Source: Oscillibacter valericigenes
GTDB taxonomy: Bacteria > Bacillota > Clostridia > Oscillospirales > Oscillospiraceae
Assembly (NCBI RefSeq): GCF_021531315.1
Contig: NZ_JAFBIQ010000004.1
Location: 1 to 64,000, forward strand
Direction of reading: 5' to 3'
Length of the DNA: 64,000 nucleotides
Within the stretch, counting starts at the first letter, position 1. Each line of letters begins with the position of its first letter. This document shows, one piece after another, positions 1 to 7,561 of this stretch. Below the pieces are notes generated by a model that saw only the letters and a program-made list of their open reading frames with translations, was not told the DNA's origin and did not search any database. The position numbers and the translations under genes are program-made.

Positions 1-122
1 AGCGATGCAAATTCTGCGCCGCCGTTCCTTATATAAAGGACTTGCTTAACCTCCTCAGCAGAGGTACAATGCGGCAAACCGGAGCGACGAACCATCCGTC
101 CGCGGCACTCCGGCAAACTATG

Positions 123-172
123 AAAAACCGCTTTCTGTCCCCTGTCACGAGGGTGTTCAGAAAGCGGTTTTT
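123..172. terminator. Bidirectional hairpin terminator
   Basis: A 15-bp inverted repeat (AAAAACCGCTTTCTG at 123-137 and its complement at 158-172) has A-rich and T-rich flanks, so it could stop transcription both ways. No gene recognised at 1-300 uses it; the rest of that stretch shows no convincing reading frame. Confidence 0.6.
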
Positions 173-303
173 GACCACATGTTTGACTACATACAGACGT
201 GGAGTATGCGGAGACAGCGGATGTAAGAGTTGCGAAGAGCGTCCGTAATAAAGCAAAAACGGCTATAAAGCACCGAAAAAAGTAGGAAAATTTTTATTCA
301 AAA

Positions 304-349
304 GTTTGGGACTAGGAGACCGTGCGTTCGAGTCGCACTACTCGGACCA
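304..349 (+). tRNA. 3' half of a tRNA-Pro(TGG) gene (attachment-site remnant)
   Basis: The anticodon loop TTTGGGA (305-311, anticodon TGG at 307-309), the 3' strand of the anticodon stem, a 5-bp T stem with loop TTCGAGT (322-338), the acceptor 3' strand, discriminator A346 and CCA (347-349) are all present. The bases before 304 cannot form the missing 5' half. A 3' tRNA fragment of this kind is typical of an att site left by a tyrosine-recombinase element, and a degraded integrase lies 58 bases away. It is not a functional tRNA. Confidence 0.75.
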
Positions 350-358
350 ACGAAAAAA

Positions 359-389
359 GGGACTCTGAAATCACTGATTTCAGAGTCCC
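359..389. terminator. Hairpin terminator behind the tRNA fragment
   Basis: GGGACTCTGAAATCA (359-373) is complementary to 375-389 and is followed by CTTTTCC, with AAAAAA before it. It may be the native tRNA terminator, or it may end the leftward integrase remnant. Confidence 0.7.
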
Positions 390-406
390 TTTTCCTTGTT
401 CTATGT

Positions 407-739
407 CTACTCCGAGGTTGGATCTAAATCCGTCGAATTCGACGGGTTTAGGCAGTTAGCCAGATCAGATTGATAATCACCACGCACTACCGCACTCGGC
501 GAGTGAATGACATTAACCTGCACATTGATACTTGCGTTCATAAAAACGCCGATCTTTTCAGCCGCACCTCGCTTCATTTGTTCTGTCACATGCGTGTAAG
601 TGTCCAGCGTAAATGCGGCACTATATGCAACCGTAAGACTGCATCCGAGGGTCTTTGCAACGAGCGGCATCGTCATCACATCCGGAAGATCTTCTTTGCG
701 CCGGATTCGCGGCATCTTACTATCGTCCATCCTTGTCAC
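407..739 (-). pseudogene. Excisionase-integrase deletion remnant
   Basis: The 110-residue frame joins two unrelated pieces. Residues 1 to about 40 resemble the start of an excisionase-like HTH protein. From about residue 41 it reads AAFTLDTYTHVTEQMKRGA, the C-terminal catalytic-tyrosine segment of Tn916-type tyrosine integrases (the Y of DTYTHV). The bulk of the integrase and the rest of the excisionase are missing, so a deletion has fused the two genes in frame. It overlaps the upstream HTH gene by 4 bp and points toward the tRNA-Pro fragment, the usual int-att layout. Activity is very unlikely. Confidence 0.7.
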
Positions 740-963
740 TCCGTATAGAAGAGAGAGTCCTTCTCTTCTGTTTGCACATTTAGCCAGGTAAGGAATTTGT
801 CTTTCGGCACGAAGATACGACTTCCAGCTTTGAAGGCAGGAAAGTCGATGCGCTTCACAAGCTCATAGACCTGAGACAGCCCGAGGCCGAGGAAATTGGA
901 CACCTCTTGAACATTGAGGATAAGGGGGAGCTCATCGGAACTCTTATACTGGCAACTTTTCAT
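736..963 (-). CDS. Excisionase-like helix-turn-helix DNA-binding protein
   Basis: This 75-residue protein has the layout of the excisionase/MerR-like HTH family: an N-terminal helix-turn-helix (ILNVQEVSNFLGLGLSQVYE, about residues 15-34) followed by a beta-wing (FPAFKAGSRIFVPKDKFLTW). Such proteins usually direct the integrase toward excision. A strong ribosome site (AGGAGG) precedes the ATG. The stop overlaps the start of the integrase remnant by 4 bp, so the pair was translationally coupled. The partner is now deleted and its present role is unknown. Confidence 0.7.
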   Translation of the reverse strand: MKSCQYKSSDELPLILNVQEVSNFLGLGLSQVYELVKRIDFPAFKAGSRIFVPKDKFLTWLNVQTEEKDSLFYTE

Positions 964-1131
964 TTTGCATTCCTCCTGTGAAGTAATCTATATCAATACT
1001 TACGAGGAGGTTTGGTAACCAACAACAGGTTCGTACAAATTATCAGCAATAGAAAGCAGAAACTGCATTATATTTGTGGCGAATTTGCCGCAATTAAACG
1101 ACAGTTGCGTTGGGGCGTTATGAGATTAGCT

Positions 1132-1167
1132 AAAAAAGAAGCACTTACGGATCAATACCGTAAGTGC
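1132..1167 (-). terminator. Terminator of the HU gene
   Basis: A perfect 10-bp stem (GCACTTACGG 1141-1150 with 1158-1167) and a 7-base loop is followed on the minus strand by TTCTTTTTTA. It starts 20 bp after the HU stop codon. Confidence 0.85.
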
Positions 1168-1186
1168 CTCTCTATGGGTTTTCAAA

Positions 1187-1459
1187 TTACTGGATGGCGT
1201 CTTTGAAAGCCTTTCCTGCTTTGAACGCAGGTGCCTTAGATGCAGGGATATCAATCTGCTCACCTGTTGCAGGATTCTTGCCAGTACGGGCAGCACGTTC
1301 TTTGACCTCGAAAGAGCCGAAGCCCACCAGCTGCACTTTGTTGCCAGCCTTCAAAGCGCTCTCAGTAGTCGTGATAAATGCAGCGAGAGCAGCCTCGCAA
1401 TCCTTCTTGGAAAGGCCACTCGCTTCAGCCATTGCGGCAATCAGTTCGGTTTTATTCAT
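1187..1459 (-). CDS. HU family DNA-binding protein
   Basis: The 90-residue length, the start [20 protein letters not shown], the central [18 protein letters not shown] arm and the end [12 protein letters not shown] are those of HU, a small histone-like dimer that bends and compacts DNA and helps recombination and replication complexes. A ribosome site (AAGGAGAAA) sits before the ATG and a clean terminator follows, so it is a single-gene unit. Its place among integrase and excisionase remains suggests a mobile-element copy rather than the housekeeping HU, but that is inference. Confidence 0.92.
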   Translation of the reverse strand: MNKTELIAAMAEASGLSKKDCEAALAAFITTTESALKAGNKVQLVGFGSFEVKERAARTGKNPATGEQIDIPASKAPAFKAGKAFKDAIQ

Positions 1460-1534
1460 AGTTTTTCTCCTTGATGTTATTTTGTTTTCTGTATAATTGT
1501 TTAGGTGCCTATGGAATGAAATGACAAGACTCTC

Positions 1535-2011
1535 TTAGAGTTTTTCACGCACCATCATAAGGGCATAACCAAGTAGATTTTGGCCTTGCCATTTTGCCCG
1601 GTCAAGTCTGCTTGGATCACGCATGGATAAACCAATGCCCCAAATCCGATCATTTACAGCACACTCAGCAAGAAATGCATTTCCAGTATCTTTCAGCCTC
1701 TCCCTTAGATCAGGGTTCTGCGTAAACTTTGCGAAAAGCCCCTCATAGACGACGATTTGTCGAATACCGTTCCATAGGCTCTCATCATAGCCGGATACAA
1801 GCCGTCCAAGAGCCTTTATCTCGGCAGCATTATCCGTAGCAAGAATCTGTGTGGCAACCTTTTCATCGCCAAAGGAAAGTGCCTTGCGGTACATCATATA
1901 CTGCTCCATTGAGGAAAAGGTGATACCATTGTGCGTAAATGTGGAAGGATACCAGTTGCTAAGGTATCCATTCTCTTCGTTATTGTTGTGAAAACAGATA
2001 ACAGTCATCAC
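1535..2011 (-). CDS. NADAR family protein (YbiA-like N-glycosidase)
   Basis: The 158 residues carry the NADAR/DUF1768 signature: an N-terminal FHNNNEENGYLSNWYPSTF, the SSMEQYMMYRKAL helix with the conserved Glu, the central WNGIRQIVVYEGLFAKF, and the C-terminal IWGIGLSM and GQNLLGYALM segments. Known NADAR proteins cleave N-glycosidic bonds; YbiA-type members act on riboflavin intermediates and others remove ADP-ribose from guanine. The start overlaps the preceding 141-aa gene by 4 bp, so it is the last gene of a three-gene operon whose first gene is ADP-ribosyltransferase-like. An ADP-ribosylation-reversing or antitoxin role fits that context but is inferred. Only the family is confident. 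Confidence 0.85.
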   Translation of the reverse strand: MMTVICFHNNNEENGYLSNWYPSTFTHNGITFSSMEQYMMYRKALSFGDEKVATQILATDNAAEIKALGRLVSGYDESLWNGIRQIVVYEGLFAKFTQNPDLRERLKDTGNAFLAECAVNDRIWGIGLSMRDPSRLDRAKWQGQNLLGYALMMVREKL

Positions 2012-2433
2012 ACTTCTCCTACTTTTTTTACTGCCAAATCAAGTTCCAAGTCATGGAGCCCAGCGTAGGCTTTTTTCAAAAAGGACACAGGAATCTTCTT
2101 GACCAGTTCCGCACTAGACAAGCCGTAAAACCATTGATAATAGGCGTAAAACTCTCCAATCCAAGCTGGCATAAACCCGCCCATCGCCTTGCCTTCTTTA
2201 AGACAATAGCTTTCTGTTTCGGTGAAATAAGTCCAAAGCTCCTTCGCATCCATTGTATTGACATACGCTTTTGCCTCGTCAATACTCTTTCTCGTTTTGC
2301 TTGCCATATAGGTGTTAATGAACTCCTCAGTATCTTTGTCGGGATACTGCTGTGCAACAAGGTCAAAGAGCTTGCCCTGGTTTTCTACAACATCGTCTAA
2401 GTAGGCCTCTGCATACGCTCGCACTATCATCAC
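2008..2433 (-). CDS. Uncharacterised 141-aa protein of the DUF3990/NADAR operon
   Basis: I do not recognise a named domain. The protein is soluble, acidic in its first half and predicted by eye to be mostly helical. It has aromatic-rich segments (MPAWIGEFYAYYQWFYGLS, about residues 88-106) and a C-terminal SFLKKAYAGLHDLELDLA helix. It overlaps its neighbours by 4 bp on both sides, so its amount is tied to them. Similar proteins appear, from memory, beside DUF3990 proteins in gut Firmicutes. It could be an antitoxin, a substrate adaptor or a target. Confidence 0.75.
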   Translation of the reverse strand: MMIVRAYAEAYLDDVVENQGKLFDLVAQQYPDKDTEEFINTYMASKTRKSIDEAKAYVNTMDAKELWTYFTETESYCLKEGKAMGGFMPAWIGEFYAYYQWFYGLSSAELVKKIPVSFLKKAYAGLHDLELDLAVKKVGEV

Positions 2434-3083
2434 CTCTCAAATAAAGTGCTGAACACCTTTGTGACCTTGTTTGCGTCGGAATCAACAAGTTCACGCATAT
2501 TGTTTCTTGCAGACACATCTCGCTGGTTGTATCTGTCGTTAAACTCTGCATAAGGGACAACAAGTAGCTCGTCGCTTTTTTCTCTCAGATTCGCATAGGC
2601 TGCTTTGGATTTGATGCAGTACTGGAGACCTAACCCGCCCAACGAGAGCAGCTCTTCAAGAATATCAATATCGATATTGTCCCGAACAAATTCTTTCGCA
2701 ATATAGAAATAAGAAGCGTTAGCTCTCCAGCCACGAATGACATCGTAATCGCCTGTGTCAATGCCATACTTCTCGATGAACTTCTCTGCGAGCATACGAT
2801 ATCGTTTGGAATCAGCTGCCTCCCTATGCTTCATCAGTTCTGCAAGCCACGCCAGGACATCCCGCTGCTGGAAATCTAAGATTCTTAGTCCGTCGGTATC
2901 AAGTTCGTACTTATGGACCCATCCGTTTGTATTATTAGGTCGGCAGACCGCCCATTCTTTTGCAAGTTCAATACTCTCGGTTAGATAAAAGCCTTTGCCA
3001 TAGTCGTGCTTTTCATCCCCGCCACCGTATTGGGGAACTACGAGCTTATTGGGAGTACCGTGATATAGAGTTATGATTCCCAT
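2430..3083 (-). CDS. DUF3990 family, ADP-ribosyltransferase-like protein
   Basis: The 217 residues begin with an ADP-ribosyltransferase-type NAD-binding start, LYHGTPNK (His8), followed by YGKGFYLTE (Tyr33), and later LGLQYCIKS with Gln154 in the place of the third catalytic residue. This gives an H-Y-Q arrangement like DUF3990 and related ART-fold proteins. The middle contains DYDVIRGWRANASYF, a conserved feature of the family. No signal peptide is seen, so it should act in the cytoplasm. It is the first gene of a coupled operon with a 141-aa protein and a NADAR protein, and a good promoter lies 60 bp upstream. Transfer of ADP-ribose is plausible; substrate and activity are unknown. Confidence 0.8.
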   Translation of the reverse strand: MGIITLYHGTPNKLVVPQYGGGDEKHDYGKGFYLTESIELAKEWAVCRPNNTNGWVHKYELDTDGLRILDFQQRDVLAWLAELMKHREAADSKRYRMLAEKFIEKYGIDTGDYDVIRGWRANASYFYIAKEFVRDNIDIDILEELLSLGGLGLQYCIKSKAAYANLREKSDELLVVPYAEFNDRYNQRDVSARNNMRELVDSDANKVTKVFSTLFER

Positions 3084-3142
3084 TTCCTCGTTCCTCCATA
3101 AACGAACATCTTCTCATGCATGGATATCTCTGACATATTACT

Positions 3143-3171
3143 ATTATACCGAGCGCAGGATGAAATGGCAA
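3143..3171 (-). promoter_or_regulatory. Promoter of the DUF3990-NADAR operon
   Basis: On the minus strand a -35 box TTGCCA (3166-3171) and a -10 box TATAAT (3143-3148) are separated by 17 bases, 60 bp before the DUF3990 start codon. Confidence 0.75.
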
Positions 3172-3235
3172 TCTCAACTTTTTTACTGCCAATTTCTACT
3201 TCTTCCTTATTTGGATGCAACTCCAGTAAGTCAAC

Positions 3236-3266
3236 AGAGGGCCAGCCCCATTAGAGCTGGCCCTCT
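3236..3266. repeat. Strong hairpin without T-run
   Basis: An 11-bp perfect inverted repeat (AGAGGGCCAGC 3236-3246 with 3256-3266) lies between two leftward genes. It lacks a U-tract on either side, so it may be a weak terminator or a recombination relic. The rest of 3084-3368 holds the promoter of the operon to its left and nothing else recognised. Confidence 0.5.
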
Positions 3267-3368
3267 ATGCACCAAAAGGCATACTTTTTGGTTGAACCGG
3301 TTTAAGAGCGAGTAACTGAATAAAAAGTGTGTCAGAAAGCCGTTATTTTCTTTTGATATGTACCACTT

Positions 3369-3848
3369 TCATTTGAGGAATTTTGAGATGGAAGCAACCG
3401 TCAAGCGAAACTGTATGGGATTACGATATAGATGACTCCCTCGATATCTATGAGTAAGCTGTCGGATAGCCATGGGGCTTTTGTATTGGATAGACCTGCT
3501 GACACATTTTCTCTCGTTCCGCGTTAAAACAAAATAGATCAAAATAGATATAGAAGCGGTGCCATCATTCCAGCGGAGATATCCGTCATCATATTGAAAT
3601 TCTTGGAAATGACTGTTGTATCTCCCATGCAGTCCGAGGGTACGATAGTCTGGTTGAGACGAATCATCTTCCCAAACTACATCAATATCCATTTGCATAT
3701 AGGCAATATTGTATATTGCACTGACGAAGACATCTTTATAGAGGAATGTTCTATCCCCCATACTGACAAGCACATTTCTTTTACCACTAAATGAGCTGCC
3801 ACCGCCGATAGCTTTTTTGACAGCTGCAAAGGATCTGTCTCTACTCAT
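3369..3848 (-). CDS. Hypothetical protein, C-terminus probably scrambled
   Basis: I do not recognise this 159-residue protein. Residues 1-100 look like ordinary coding sequence (MSRDRSFAAVKKAIGGGSSF start, then aromatic and acidic stretches around DIDVVWEDD and DDGYLRWNDG). After about residue 105 the composition changes to a basic, Ser/Arg-rich tail that looks out of frame, suggesting the 3' end has been replaced. The ATG has a ribosome site (AGGAGAAA) and follows a truncated AAA ATPase frame by about 10 bp, so it was once second in an operon. Confidence 0.45.
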   Translation of the reverse strand: MSRDRSFAAVKKAIGGGSSFSGKRNVLVSMGDRTFLYKDVFVSAIYNIAYMQMDIDVVWEDDSSQPDYRTLGLHGRYNSHFQEFQYDDGYLRWNDGTASISILIYFVLTRNERKCVSRSIQYKSPMAIRQLTHRYRGSHLYRNPIQFRLTVASISKFLK

Positions 3849-3857
3849 ATTTTTCTC

Positions 3858-3980
3858 CTATATCGTGTTCAAATCAGGCACCTCCATGTCGTAGATCAGA
3901 TCCATTCGGGAGATCACGCTCTGGTTCATGTCGCGACAGCCGGAGTAGTCGCTGTTTGTCGTAACGACAATGACGGTAAT
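3858..3980 (-). pseudogene. C-terminal fragment of a MoxR/CobS-like AAA ATPase
   Basis: A short frame reads ITVIVVTTNSDYSGCRDM then NQSVISRMDLIYDMEVPDL before a TAG stop. The TTN-DYxGCRxMNQSVISRM pattern is the sensor-1/arginine-finger part of MoxR/CobS-type AAA+ ATPases common in phages and conjugative elements. The Walker A and B part is missing; upstream sequence runs into the unrelated zinc-finger gene. It is a relic. Confidence 0.65.
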
Positions 3981-4001
3981 CAGTCATGTCGAGCACCTCC
4001 T

Positions 4002-4433
4002 TTATGCGACACAGTTGTTTCTGGCAAGTACTTCATTACAAAGTCGGATCAGCTCACGGCATCGATACTCACTGCACATGCCGATGTGAGCGTCACGCAG
4101 GCAAAGTCCGAATGAATCTGCAAACCAGCGATAAGCCTCTTCACGAGTCATGATCCCGCTTCTCCAGATAAGATCGAACTTTCGATGCGCCTGAATACGG
4201 AGATTCCGGAGATCCCCATTCGCCGGCACACCCATTGGTTTGTCGGTATTCGGGTGTGCGGCAATATAGGTGTTGCAGGCGGGATAGTTGTGACATACAT
4301 AGAGCTTTCGGTCAGATTTCGCATCATGATAGATTTCAGATGCAGGTCTCAGGATCATGGCCGCCCCGCAATGCGGGCAGCGGAAGGATCTGCTGCGCTG
4401 GGCTCGGGTCTTTCTTTTTTTCAAAATAGTCAT
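4002..4433 (-). CDS. Zinc-finger protein, DUF3268-like
   Basis: The 143-residue protein has a treble-clef/zinc-ribbon start (RCPHCGAAM, then a second Cys pair YVCHNYPACNTYI with conserved HPNTDKPMGVPA). A C-terminal helical part (MTREEAYRWFADSFGLCLRDAHIG) with several Cys/His follows. This arrangement is typical of the zinc-finger-containing DUF3268 proteins carried by phages and integrative elements, of unknown function. A ribosome site (AAAGGAG) precedes the ATG. Its leftward neighbour is a truncated ATPase, in line with mobile-element origin. Confidence 0.75.
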   Translation of the reverse strand: MTILKKRKTRAQRSRSFRCPHCGAAMILRPASEIYHDAKSDRKLYVCHNYPACNTYIAAHPNTDKPMGVPANGDLRNLRIQAHRKFDLIWRSGIMTREEAYRWFADSFGLCLRDAHIGMCSEYRCRELIRLCNEVLARNNCVA

Positions 4434-4532
4434 CTCCTTTTTTGCGTTCTACTAGAGTTCACTCAAAAAACAGGGGGGACCCCCCCGTCGCTTTGAAAAG
4501 AAATTTGTAAACTTTTTGTGAACGGACGAAAA

Positions 4533-4563
4533 AGAGCTATTGCACGCAAAATGCAATAGCTCT
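4533..4563 (-). terminator. Orphan leftward terminator
   Basis: A 12-bp stem (AGAGCTATTGCA 4533-4544 with 4552-4563) is followed on the minus strand by TTTTTCG. No leftward gene lies immediately upstream of it, so it may insulate the zinc-finger gene from antisense transcription or be a relic. Confidence 0.6.
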
Positions 4564-4644
4564 AAAACGGGATATTGAGTTCTGTAGTATAAGTCAGACT
4601 TGAAGCAGAGGCTTAACCGCGTTAGGCAAAGGTTGTCCTTTCTA

Positions 4645-4672
4645 TTGGACAGGCTTTATGCTATACTATAAT
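4645..4672 (+). promoter_or_regulatory. Promoter of the WYL-regulator cluster
   Basis: TTGGAC (4645-4650) and TATAAT (4667-4672) with a 16-base spacer lie 47 bp before the WYL gene. Confidence 0.7.
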
Positions 4673-4718
4673 TGCTTTACAGAAATTGGCTCGACTAGGT
4701 TGAAAGGATGATAAATGT

Positions 4719-5708
4719 ATGCCTCGCTCCTCTTTTCAGAAGCTGAAGATCATCTACATCATGGAGTACCTGCTGAAAAACTCGGATGAAGAGCATGCCG
4801 TGACCACCAGCCAGATCATTGCCTACCTGAAATCCCATGATATTACTGCGGAGAGGAAGACGATCTATAGTGATATTGAAGCTCTGCGGGATTTCGGCTT
4901 GGACATCATCCAGGTATCTGAGGGGAACAATCACGGCTACTATGTAGCAAGCCGCGACTTTGAACTGCCGGAGCTCAAGCTCCTCGTAGATAGCGTCCAA
5001 TCCTCGAAATTTATTACCCATAAGAAGACGCTGTCTCTGATTAAGAAAATCGAGAAGTTGGTCAGTATCCATAGCGCGCAGCTGCTCAACCGACAGGTAT
5101 TCGTGAAGAACAGGATCAAAACGATGAATGAGTCCATCTACTATAATGTCGATGAGATTCATAATGGCATCTCAAGCAATCGGAAGATCCGATTCCTGTA
5201 TTTCGAGTATAATGTCGCCAAGGAACGCGTGTACCGCCACGATGGAGCTTATTATGTTGTCAGTCCCTTTGCAATGACATGGGACGATGAGAACTATTAC
5301 ATGGTTGCCTTTGATTCTGCTGCAGGGATCATCAAGCACTACCGCGTCGATAAGATGGAGAAGATCACCGTTCTGGATGAAGAACGAGATGGTCAGGAAG
5401 CTTATGAGGCGCTCGACATGGCTGTCTATGCTCGCAAGACCTTTGGCATGTTCACCGGTGAGGAGGTCAAGGTCCATCTCCGTTTCGAAAATCATCTGGT
5501 GGGCGCCGTACTCGATCGTCTCGGGCGAGATGTGATTCTTATCTCGGATGGCAAGGACCACTTTACGCTTCGGACGGAAGTGATCGTCAGCCTGCAGTTC
5601 TTTGCGTGGCTCTGCGGATTTAAGACGTCGGCGAAGGTTCTCGGCCCCGATGATGTGGTCAAGCAGATGGCAGAGCATGTCAAGTCGATCGCCGCGCAGT
5701 ACAAATAA
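4719..5708 (+). CDS. WYL domain-containing transcriptional regulator
   Basis: This 329-residue protein has a DeoR-like winged HTH at its N-terminus (residues about 8-60, with ITAERKTIYSDIEALRDFG) and a WYL domain at about 150-220 (IRFLYFEYN, then YYVVSPFAMTWDDENYYMVA and KHYRVDKMEKI), followed by the WCX C-terminal extension. WYL regulators sense nucleic-acid-type ligands and often control phage-defence or stress genes. It has its own promoter and an AAAGGATG ribosome site. A membrane-protein gene starts 16 bp after its stop and two further small genes follow at short spacing, so it likely heads and controls that cluster. Confidence 0.9.
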   Translation: MPRSSFQKLKIIYIMEYLLKNSDEEHAVTTSQIIAYLKSHDITAERKTIYSDIEALRDFGLDIIQVSEGNNHGYYVASRDFELPELKLLVDSVQSSKFITHKKTLSLIKKIEKLVSIHSAQLLNRQVFVKNRIKTMNESIYYNVDEIHNGISSNRKIRFLYFEYNVAKERVYRHDGAYYVVSPFAMTWDDENYYMVAFDSAAGIIKHYRVDKMEKITVLDEERDGQEAYEALDMAVYARKTFGMFTGEEVKVHLRFENHLVGAVLDRLGRDVILISDGKDHFTLRTEVIVSLQFFAWLCGFKTSAKVLGPDDVVKQMAEHVKSIAAQYK

Positions 5709-5724
5709 AGGTGGGAGAGAAACA

Positions 5725-6564
5725 ATGAGATCCATTTTTCACAGTAAGGTTACCTGGTTAATAGGTCTTCTGGTCGCTGCAGTCTTATCCTTCTTCTGCA
5801 TCGCCCCACATATGACTCAGCCAAGTACATACCAGAATTCACTCAACACTCTGCAAGGAAAGCAGGAAACCGTTCTTGAGCTGACAGCTGTTTCTGCAGC
5901 GGCATCAACAGCAATAACCGTGCTACCTGGTGACGTGGCTACCCCCATCGCAGATAAGCTGGCAGATCTGAGTGGTTATTTTCTAATCGTTCTTTGCGCA
6001 ATCTTTTTGGAGAAGTATCTACTGACCATTACAGCAAGTGCGACATTTTATGTACTTATTCCCCTCTCCTGCGCTTTATGTGCTGCATATATTCTTTCCT
6101 CCAAGCGATTCTTTGGTGAACTGGCTTGGAAGATCGTGTGCTTCGGCCTTGCAATCGTTCTTATAGTACCAACCAGCGTTTATGTCTCTAATGTGATTGA
6201 AGAGACGTACAACACCTCAATCAGCACAACAATAGAAGATGCCAAGCGCGTTACTGAAGAGATACAGACGGACGACAGTACAAATAACACCGAGGAAAGT
6301 TATGGGATTTCGGGGCTCTTTTCCAAAGTCACCGAAGGGATCAGCAAAGCGACGACGGAAACCGTTGATAAGTTTAAGCGTGTGCTCAACAACATGATCG
6401 AGGCCCTTGCAGTAATGCTGGTAACATCTTGTCTGATTCCAATCCTTGTAATCGTCTTCTTTACCTGGCTGGTCAAGCTTATTTTCGGAATCAACATCCC
6501 ACTACCAAGCCATGAATCGATCACAAAAGCGAACCCCATGGCGCGTCAAAAACAGGACGACTGA
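5725..6564 (+). CDS. Multi-pass membrane protein of unknown function
   Basis: The ATG at 5725 is chosen because GTGGGAGAG lies just upstream; an earlier in-frame ATG at 5602 falls inside the WYL gene. The 279 residues show an N-terminal hydrophobic segment (WLIGLLVAAVLSFFCIA), an external-looking loop rich in Thr/Ser/Ala (to about residue 85), three or four more membrane segments, a long polar stretch of about 70 residues with amphipathic helices (ISKATTETVDKFKRVLNNM), and a final membrane segment. No domain is recognised. Coupling to a WYL regulator raises the possibility of a regulated effector; nothing more can be said. Confidence 0.75.
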   Translation: MRSIFHSKVTWLIGLLVAAVLSFFCIAPHMTQPSTYQNSLNTLQGKQETVLELTAVSAAASTAITVLPGDVATPIADKLADLSGYFLIVLCAIFLEKYLLTITASATFYVLIPLSCALCAAYILSSKRFFGELAWKIVCFGLAIVLIVPTSVYVSNVIEETYNTSISTTIEDAKRVTEEIQTDDSTNNTEESYGISGLFSKVTEGISKATTETVDKFKRVLNNMIEALAVMLVTSCLIPILVIVFFTWLVKLIFGINIPLPSHESITKANPMARQKQDD

Positions 6565-6587
6565 AAAAAGTACTCTCTACATCAATC

Positions 6588-6953
6588 ATGTCAACTATTG
6601 ATCAGGCCTTTAAGCGCCTACAAGAATCTGCCTTCCGCGCAAAGTTTTATTTGAGCGAAAAGGACAGGCAGTACATAATGGACAAGGGCATGGACACCAT
6701 TCAACGCCATGCCGCCGGCTTCATCCGAACGAGGCTTGCGCCGGCGGTCATCCCCAATGACGGCAAACAGACACCAATGCGCGGACATCCGGTGTTTATC
6801 GCCCAGCACGCCTGCGCCTGCTGCTGTCGCGGCTGCCTAAACAAGTGGTATCATGTCCCGATAGGCCGTGAGCTGACGGAGGATGAGCAGGAACGCATCG
6901 TGCGGCTGCTGATGGCATGGATTGAGCGACAGCTTGCAATGGGTGCGAAATAG
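6588..6953 (+). CDS. DUF4186 family protein
   Basis: The 121 residues match the DUF4186 pattern: a helical start (FRAKFYLSEKDRQYIMDKG), RTRLAPAVIPNDGKQTPMRG, HPVFIAQHACACCCRGCLNK with a Cys/His cluster that could bind metal, and a C-terminal helix (LTEDEQERIVRLLMAWIERQ). Function of the family is not known to me. The gene lies 23 bp behind the membrane-protein gene and just before a YccF gene on the same strand. Confidence 0.8.
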   Translation: MSTIDQAFKRLQESAFRAKFYLSEKDRQYIMDKGMDTIQRHAAGFIRTRLAPAVIPNDGKQTPMRGHPVFIAQHACACCCRGCLNKWYHVPIGRELTEDEQERIVRLLMAWIERQLAMGAK

Positions 6954-6974
6954 CGAGAAATTGAGGTGACGACT

Positions 6975-7334
6975 ATGTCTACGATTGGAAATATTCTATG
7001 GTTCCTATTTGGAGGATTGATCGGCGGTCTTGCGTGGGTGCTGGCCGGCTGCCTTTGGTGCATCACCATCATCGGCATACCTGTTGGCCTGCAATGCTTC
7101 AAATTTGCAAGCCTCGCCTTTTTCCCGTTTGGGAAAGAAGTTGTGTATGGCGGCGGTGGCTTTTCCTTCCTCGTCAACCTGATCTGGATCATTTTCTTTG
7201 GCCTTGAGATGGCGATCGGATACTGCATTCTCGGCTGTCTCTGGTGCATCACGATTCTCGGCATTCCGATCGGAAAGCAATGCTTCAAAATGGCCAAGCT
7301 GTCTCTAATGCCCTTCGGAGCATCGGTCGTGTAA
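6975..7334 (+). CDS. YccF domain-containing membrane protein
   Basis: This is a 119-residue protein with two tandem copies of the YccF motif: LAGCLWCITIIGIPVGLQCF and LGCLWCITILGIPIGKQCF, each in a hydrophobic hairpin, plus PFGKEVV and PFGASVV after each repeat. The family is an inner-membrane protein of unknown role. The ATG at 6975 is preferred to the GTG at 6966 because GAGGTG is then 6 bases upstream. It is the fourth gene of the WYL cluster. Confidence 0.88.
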   Translation: MSTIGNILWFLFGGLIGGLAWVLAGCLWCITIIGIPVGLQCFKFASLAFFPFGKEVVYGGGGFSFLVNLIWIIFFGLEMAIGYCILGCLWCITILGIPIGKQCFKMAKLSLMPFGASVV

Positions 7335-7561
7335 AGCAATATTATATCATACAGCCTCTGACTTTATGGAGCAGCAAACGGAACGAGCAACAAGGGCCAT
7401 ATCAGGTTTATCTTTTCCGGATTTTCAGAACGGTTTTGAGACGGCAGTTCGCTTCTTTGGAACCACAATTGCATCATCCGGTGGGAAATCCCAGAATTTC
7501 ATAGCAAAAGGAGGATGGCAGCTTTTTTCCAAAGGCCGCTTTGGAGAGAAGTCTCAAGCTT

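Noticed and set aside
42-248. Frames at the left edge of the window
   Set aside because: They cross a perfect terminator hairpin and show no family signal.
3380-3560. IS3-type transposase tail in the 3' part of the 3369-3848 gene
   Set aside because: Only a vague NPIQFRL resemblance to the SPVQYR end was seen; not enough to call an insertion sequence.
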